Source: Candidatus Bipolaricaulota bacterium
GTDB lineage: Bacteria; Bipolaricaulota; Bipolaricaulia; UBA7950; UBA9294
Length of the DNA: 9,982 nt
Assembly: GCA_030612175.1 (NCBI GenBank)
Contig: JAUWOJ010000037.1
Location: forward strand, 1 to 9,982
Direction: 5' to 3'
A program made the translations under genes and the position numbers. Positions 7,243 to 9,982 of this stretch are shown in pieces. The notes beneath the pieces were generated by a model. That model was not told the origin of the DNA. It was given only the letters and a program-made list of their open reading frames with translations, and did no database searches. Positions within the stretch are counted from its first letter, which is position 1. Each line of letters opens with the position of its first letter.

Positions 7243-8811
7243 TTACGTTCGGACAGTTTCACTCGCCAGAGAAGTGAGACAATTACAGAGCACTTGCGTA
7301 ACCAGATGAAGCTCATGTGCTCCAATATCCGGTCGATAGACGGCGAATTCCCGCATAACAAACGCCTTCAGATTGCCACGGTAGTAGATTCCATCCGATC
7401 GTCGTTCAGTTACCACAAGTCTTGCATCGAGCAAGTCTCGCGGAGGGCTATCAACGATTACTGCTTCAGCGCAGTCAGTCCATGCAGCGATCTGCCTAAC
7501 TGAGTAAGAGATGGGAGTATGACCAATCAGAAACCCGACAAGACGCCTCTCAATAAGTGGTCGCCTCTCCAACCGCGAGACAATGCGGCTAATATGTCTT
7601 CGCACCGCCCGAGGAAGCTGATCAAGATTACGCGGTGAGTCAATATCAATAATCGGTCTATCATCTTGAACAGAGTCCTTCTCGCTCCAAGAATCAAGAG
7701 CTCCTCTCACTACTTGGCGGTCAACGGGTCTGATTGACAATCTTTCCTCTCCGCGATCTCTGATATTCTCCTCCGCGGAGTGAGCGATTGCTTCAGAAAC
7801 GTGCTGTACGTCCGGAAGAGATGGCGCCACAGCTTCCACCTTGATATAACCAAGGGTACGTGCTATGTCTTCTAGTTCGCCGATCTTCTTGTCTCTTTCT
7901 GTCAATAATGCCTCCAGCTGCCCTACACGTTCTCGCAATCTGGCGAGCCGTGACTTCTTTCCCTGCCCATCCTTTGCCCGTTCAATCGCCTCGATAATTG
8001 ATTGGCTCACCTGTTTTAGCTCCGGGGTAACCACCACCTGCAGGGATGGCGTAAATCCAGCGTGAAAGGTTTCTCTTTCTCGTACATATACAGGAACTAC
8101 TGTCTCGCCATTTACGTATACACAATCGCCTGTATTGAGCGCGGAAACAATCTCCTTTACTTCGCTCTTACGCCAAGGAAGAAGCTCGGCATACACACGC
8201 ATGTCCACTTCGTGTACAACCCGATGAAGAAACAGCATGCCTGCCTGACTAAGCACATCCTTATCCACCTTAGCGCTGCGCTGGGAAACGATAATTGCCC
8301 CTAGCCCGCGCTTACGACCGCGAAGAGCAATGCGAGCGATCAGCTCTTTCAGCTCGGATCTCACTCCTTGAGGGATAAACTCATGCGCCTCCTCAATGCC
8401 GATAATGTACGGACGGCGAAGATTACCGGCCAATGTCCAGAGAGAGGACAGATACTCTTTTAAGAACAGGCTGCGCTCCTCAGAAAGAAACGTACTTAGG
8501 TCAAGCACAACAGGGACATTCTTCTCTAGGCTAATCCGCGCTATCTCCTCAGCACAGTCGCTATCAACCTCTATCTCAACCCCTTCCCCTCGCCCAACGA
8601 CAAGAACCTCGTACTTCTCTTTCAAACCAAAGTACTCGCCATCAATGTCGATAATAGAGAGCGGGTAATTGTTTCTCAGGAGTTCCTCAAAGATAACCCC
8701 CGCGGTATTCGATTTGCCCGAACCACGTATGCCAAGAATGGCAACACATTGCCCGATAATATCCTCCAGATTAAGTGCCAAATCCGGACTGATGTTAAGT
8801 GGAGTTGTCAT
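7243..8811 (-). CDS. HerA-like (DUF87) hexameric ATPase with C-terminal winged-helix-like domain
   Basis: A 522-aa member of the HerA/FtsK P-loop superfamily, whose members form hexameric rings that pump or translocate DNA; archaeal HerA works with the NurA nuclease in end resection. Walker A is GIRGSGKS (27-34). Walker B, in YIIGIEEAHEF (135-145), is followed by an arginine-rich RIALRGRKRGLG segment (160-171) and a sensor-like IIVSQR (173-178). The order matches the HerA core, which ends near 257. Residues about 285-320 are charged with heptad-like leucines, suggesting a coiled coil. A low-conservation linker leads to about 416-485, which looks like a winged-helix domain. No nurA or other repair gene is in the window. 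The ATG at 8811 is fixed by an in-frame TAG four codons upstream. Its own ribosome-binding site is weak, but a strong one serves a 7-codon leader just upstream. The ATPase family is clear; DNA translocation is inferred from the family and the cellular role is unknown. Confidence 0.85.
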   Translation of the reverse strand: MTTPLNISPDLALNLEDIIGQCVAILGIRGSGKSNTAGVIFEELLRNNYPLSIIDIDGEYFGLKEKYEVLVVGRGEGVEIEVDSDCAEEIARISLEKNVPVVLDLSTFLSEERSLFLKEYLSSLWTLAGNLRRPYIIGIEEAHEFIPQGVRSELKELIARIALRGRKRGLGAIIVSQRSAKVDKDVLSQAGMLFLHRVVHEVDMRVYAELLPWRKSEVKEIVSALNTGDCVYVNGETVVPVYVRERETFHAGFTPSLQVVVTPELKQVSQSIIEAIERAKDGQGKKSRLARLRERVGQLEALLTERDKKIGELEDIARTLGYIKVEAVAPSLPDVQHVSEAIAHSAEENIRDRGEERLSIRPVDRQVVRGALDSWSEKDSVQDDRPIIDIDSPRNLDQLPRAVRRHISRIVSRLERRPLIERRLVGFLIGHTPISYSVRQIAAWTDCAEAVIVDSPPRDLLDARLVVTERRSDGIYYRGNLKAFVMREFAVYRPDIGAHELHLVTQVLCNCLTSLASETVRT

Positions 8812-8845
8812 GATGTAAGCCTACATCTCACCGCAATCCCTCCTC
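8808..8845 (-). promoter_or_regulatory. Leader ORF with strong ribosome-binding site overlapping the herA-like start
   Basis: On the minus strand GAGGAGGG (8838-8845) precedes, by 6 nt, a GTG (8829-8831) that opens a 7-codon frame ending in TGA at 8808-8810. That stop overlaps the ATPase start as ATGA. The ATPase ATG has only a weak AGG nearby, within the loop of a 6-bp hairpin (8812-8827, GATGTA/TACATC). Together this suggests translation re-initiation after a leader peptide, but the long-range ribosome-binding site could also be coincidence. Confidence 0.4.
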
Positions 8846-8963
8846 ACCAATTCCATATCTGTCATAAGTCTACCGCAAAGCCATCCTATCCTCTACGGCA
8901 AGTGTCCCGCTAACCCTTAATGCGTGGGTGTAGTTCTTATGGGTCCAACGTCCAGCATCGGGA

Positions 8964-9026
8964 GTTCGTTGGGTTTGTTGGGTTTGTAGAGTTCATAGGG
9001 TTCGTAGGGTTTGTTGGGTTCGTAGG
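8964..9026 (+). repeat. 9-bp tandem array, seven units
   Basis: Seven consecutive 9-bp units fit GTTYGTWGG with few deviations (8964, 8973, 8982, 8991, 9000, 9009, 9018). The same unit occurs in reverse orientation at 9745-9759 and 9802-9828, as GAACCCTAC-type units. The last units form the start of the left arm of the large inverted repeat. Confidence 0.9.
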
Positions 9027-9145
9027 GTTCACCAAACAATAAAGAGAAGCACATCAAACAATCTTCCCTCTCCGACCTCGCCCCGTGTAGTAGTAGGATG
9101 GGAGTTACTACATGGGGTAAAGGAGGGAATTAAAGGGAGGGGGAG
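9016..9145 (+). repeat. Left arm of a large interrupted inverted repeat
   Basis: Positions 9016-9075 match the reverse complement of 9701-9759 with two mismatches and one 1-bp gap over 60 bp. After about 46 bp carrying a hairpin, positions 9122-9145 match the reverse complement of 9672-9695 exactly over 24 bp. The arms face each other across about 526 bp. This arm is longer than its partner because of the inserted hairpin. Confidence 0.9.
9081..9117. repeat. CCCCGTG hairpin 1, inserted in the left arm
   Basis: A 12-bp stem (9081-9092 with 9106-9117) encloses a 13-nt loop. The outer sequence is CCCCGTG/CATGGGG, with one G-T pair, and the inner part is TAGTA/TACTA. The corresponding place in the right arm (9696-9700) holds only about 5 bp, so this hairpin is an insertion or the other arm has lost it. 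Confidence 0.8.
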
Positions 9146-9175
9146 GGTTTTGTTTGTGTAGCGTCGTAGCTTACT

Positions 9176-9205
9176 TGCCCCGTGCAATCCTATTGCACCG
9201 GGGCA
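9176..9205. repeat. CCCCGTG hairpin 2, beside a truncated palindrome
   Basis: TGCCCCG and TGCAAT pair with ATTGCA and CGGGGCA around a 3-nt loop (9189-9191), with C9198 bulged, giving a 13-bp stem. It begins with the same bases as the other two hairpins. Four bases after its right end lies the 3' half of the 30-bp palindrome (9209-9222), whose 5' half is missing. Confidence 0.75.
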
Positions 9206-9208
9206 CGC

Positions 9209-9222
9209 GCCGGAATCCAGCG
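9209..9222 (+). repeat. Truncated copy of the 30-bp palindromic repeat
   Basis: The 14 bases match the 3' end (GCCGGAATCCAGCG) of the repeats at 9270-9299 and 9572-9601. The left half is absent and hairpin 2 lies in its place. Confidence 0.75.
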
Positions 9223-9269
9223 TAATAATGGTTGTACGTTGCCCATCACCCATTACTGTTTGTCGACTC

Positions 9270-9299
9270 CGTCATTCCGGCGCAAGCCGGAATCCAGCG
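9270..9299 (+). repeat. 30-bp palindromic (CATTCCGG-type) repeat, copy 1
   Basis: An 8-bp stem ATTCCGGC/GCCGGAAT encloses the tetraloop GCAA (9282-9285), with conserved CGTC before and CCAGCG after. Repeats of this design are widely scattered in intergenic DNA of several bacterial groups and produce the false peptide VIPAQAGIQ in translations. The copy at 9572-9601 differs by one base. Confidence 0.9.
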
Positions 9300-9436
9300 T
9301 AGCCGCCAATACCGCAGAGAAGGACATGATATGGGTCTAGAAGCAAAGTTATTCTACCGCAGAGGGTGCACAGGACACAGAAGTGCTAGGGTGCTGAGGT
9401 GCGGAGGAGCAAAGACAATTGCGGATCATAAGACAT

Positions 9437-9476
9437 CCCTCTCCCTCAATGAGGGGAGAGGCTGGGTGAGGGTGAG
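9437..9476 (+). repeat. GC-rich palindromic repeat (CCCTCTCC-type)
   Basis: CCTCTCCCTC pairs with GAGGGGAGAGG apart from one bulge, around a short AAT loop, and is followed by GCTGGGTGAGGGTGAG. This kind of sequence is familiar as an intergenic repeat in many environmental bacterial genomes. Only one copy was noticed in the window. Confidence 0.55.
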
Positions 9477-9571
9477 ATTGTTTAATATCCCTGGAAATGC
9501 GGTATGTAGCTTGTGGCAAGTAGTGAGTGGCTAAGGAAATAAGGCATGCGTCCCCCGGAATCCCCCCATAC

Positions 9572-9601
9572 CGTCATTCCGGCGCATGCCGGAATCCAGC
9601 G
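9572..9601 (+). repeat. 30-bp palindromic (CATTCCGG-type) repeat, copy 2
   Basis: It matches copy 1 at 29 of 30 bases and has the same 8-bp stem, with the loop GCAT (9584-9587) in place of GCAA. It is in the same orientation, about 270 bp downstream. Confidence 0.9.
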
Positions 9602-9612
9602 CCTTTCCTACT

Positions 9613-9633
9613 CAACCATTCAACCATTTAACT
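9613..9633 (+). repeat. 21-bp CAACC-type direct repeat, copy 1
   Basis: The sequence matches 9840-9860 at 19 of 21 bases, in direct orientation (pattern CAACC, TCAAC, ATTTAACT). The two copies flank the right inverted-repeat arm and its hairpin. The function is unknown. Confidence 0.6.
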
Positions 9634-9671
9634 AGTTTCGAGTCCCAACTGCCGACTCCTGAGTATCATTT

Positions 9672-9759
9672 CTCCCCCTCCCTTTAATTCCCTCCCTCGA
9701 TCGGGGAGGGAAGATTGTTTGATGTGCCTCTCTTTTTGTTTGGTGAACCCTACGAACCC
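9672..9759 (-). repeat. Right arm of the large interrupted inverted repeat
   Basis: It is the reverse-complement partner of 9016-9145, in a more compact form. The two conserved blocks (9672-9695 and 9701-9759) are separated by only 5 bp, where the left arm has the 46-bp segment with hairpin 1. Its outer edge runs into 9-bp units that are interrupted by hairpin 3. Confidence 0.9.
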
Positions 9760-9760
9760 C

Positions 9761-9802
9761 TGCCCCGTGAAGTGATTTCAGTAGTTGTACTTCCATGGGG
9801 CA
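9761..9802. repeat. CCCCGTG hairpin 3, inside a 9-bp array
   Basis: TGCCCCGTGAAGT pairs with ACTTCCATGGGGCA, with C9793 bulged and one G-T pair, around a 15-nt loop (9774-9788). Deleting 42 bp (9760-9801) joins GAACCC to AAC and restores an exact 9-bp unit of the array. This is what an insertion at this site would leave. Confidence 0.8.
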
Positions 9803-9839
9803 ACGAACTCAATGAACCCTACGAACCCTTGTTCCCATT

Positions 9840-9860
9840 CAACCAATCAACTATTTAACT
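9840..9860 (+). repeat. 21-bp CAACC-type direct repeat, copy 2
   Basis: This is the partner of 9613-9633, differing at two positions. It lies just outside the 9-bp units of the right side. Confidence 0.6.
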
Positions 9861-9982
9861 GCTTCATCGCTCCTGGCGTGTTGAGTGAGTGAAACGAACG
9901 GGCGAGAGAAAAGCTTGCCTGAAGTGTGAGGAGCCTAACTTGATAGAGTACTGGGATTAAGTTCCAAAGACACGATCACCCG

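Larger units (their letters stand above)
8846..9982. other. Gene-free, repeat-dense intergenic region
   Basis: No frame in this 1.1-kb stretch has a recognisable protein motif with a ribosome-binding site. It holds a 9-bp tandem array, two arms of an interrupted inverted repeat, three CCCCG-type hairpins, two full and one truncated copy of a 30-bp palindrome, a GC-rich palindrome and several short direct repeats, listed separately. The first 120 bp (8846-8963) show no repeat and no clear promoter for the HerA-like gene. The last 120 bp show no clear feature apart from a doubtful 23-codon frame at 9889-9960. Upstream of HerA one might expect a promoter, but no good hexamer pair was found. Confidence 0.8.

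Noticed and set aside
8838..8963. Promoter of the HerA-like gene
   Set aside because: The best pair on the minus strand, TTGCGG and TGGAAT with a 17-bp spacer, lacks the critical A of the -10 box, so it was not listed.
9029..9253. 74-codon minus-strand frame across the left inverted-repeat arm
   Set aside because: It reads through the repeat arm and two hairpins, with low-complexity proline/threonine content and no homology signature.
9232..9534. 100-codon plus-strand frame between the inverted-repeat arms
   Set aside because: It contains the false peptide VIPAQAGIQ produced by the 30-bp palindrome and runs through other non-coding repeats. It has no ribosome-binding site or recognisable domain.
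9889..9960. 23-codon plus-strand frame with a CLKC motif
   Set aside because: The CxxC resembles half a zinc ribbon, but the frame is very short, starts with GTG after a poor ribosome-binding site and has no second cysteine pair. It could be a gene remnant, but this cannot be supported.
9935..9982. Possible C-terminal end of a minus-strand gene entering at the right edge
   Set aside because: A 15-residue open frame ends in TAG at 9935, but it shows no recognisable motif, and another frame is also open briefly. It is too short to decide.
8846..9982. CRISPR array
   Set aside because: The repeats are of several unrelated kinds, the tandem array has no spacers, and the 30-bp palindromes lie 272 bp apart. 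No cas gene is present.

Overview
The window is a bacterial chromosome segment in which every convincing gene lies on the minus strand, so transcription runs from high to low coordinates. In transcription order the genes are a HerA/FtsK-type ATPase (7243-8811), a long-form ribosome hibernation factor (hpf, 6641-7156), a ThiI/MnmA-like PP-loop-family protein with a degraded PP-loop (5556-6632), a small FmdB-type zinc ribbon protein (5173-5430), the RNA polymerase beta' subunit (rpoC, 117-5045) and the first 15 codons of ribosomal protein S12 (rpsL, 1-46).

The organism is probably an uncultivated, deep-branching bacterium. RpoC has no insertion in its trigger loop. It carries extra domains near the N terminus and again after the trigger loop, an architecture seen in Thermus, Chloroflexota and related lines and not in enterobacteria. 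The FmdB protein and the intergenic short palindromes would fit Chloroflexota (Dehalococcoidia-like), but this placement is inference and the phylum is not proven.

The layout is unusual because rpoB, the normal upstream neighbour of rpoC, is absent. It is replaced by genes for ribosome hibernation, a probable tRNA- or sulfur-related enzyme and a zinc ribbon protein. A good sigma70-type promoter precedes hpf (TTGATC-17-TAAAAT), and no convincing promoter was found between hpf and rpoC, so hpf, the PP-loop gene, fmdB and rpoC may share a transcript. A promoter with both hexamers at perfect consensus and a 17-bp spacer (TTGACA-17-TATAAT) separates rpoC from rpsL and would start the ribosomal-protein/elongation-factor operon independently.

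The right-hand 1.1 kb (about 8846-9982) has no supportable gene and is packed with short repeats. These are a 9-bp tandem array, an interrupted inverted repeat of about 90 bp whose arms enclose about 0.5 kb, three hairpins sharing CCCCG-type ends, two and a half copies of a 30-bp palindrome, a GC-rich palindrome, and a pair of 21-bp repeats. Comparing the two arms of the inverted repeat suggests that small hairpin elements inserted after the arms were duplicated. In one case the hairpin can be removed to restore the 9-bp array exactly in register. This repeat-on-repeat region is the best candidate for something undescribed in the window.
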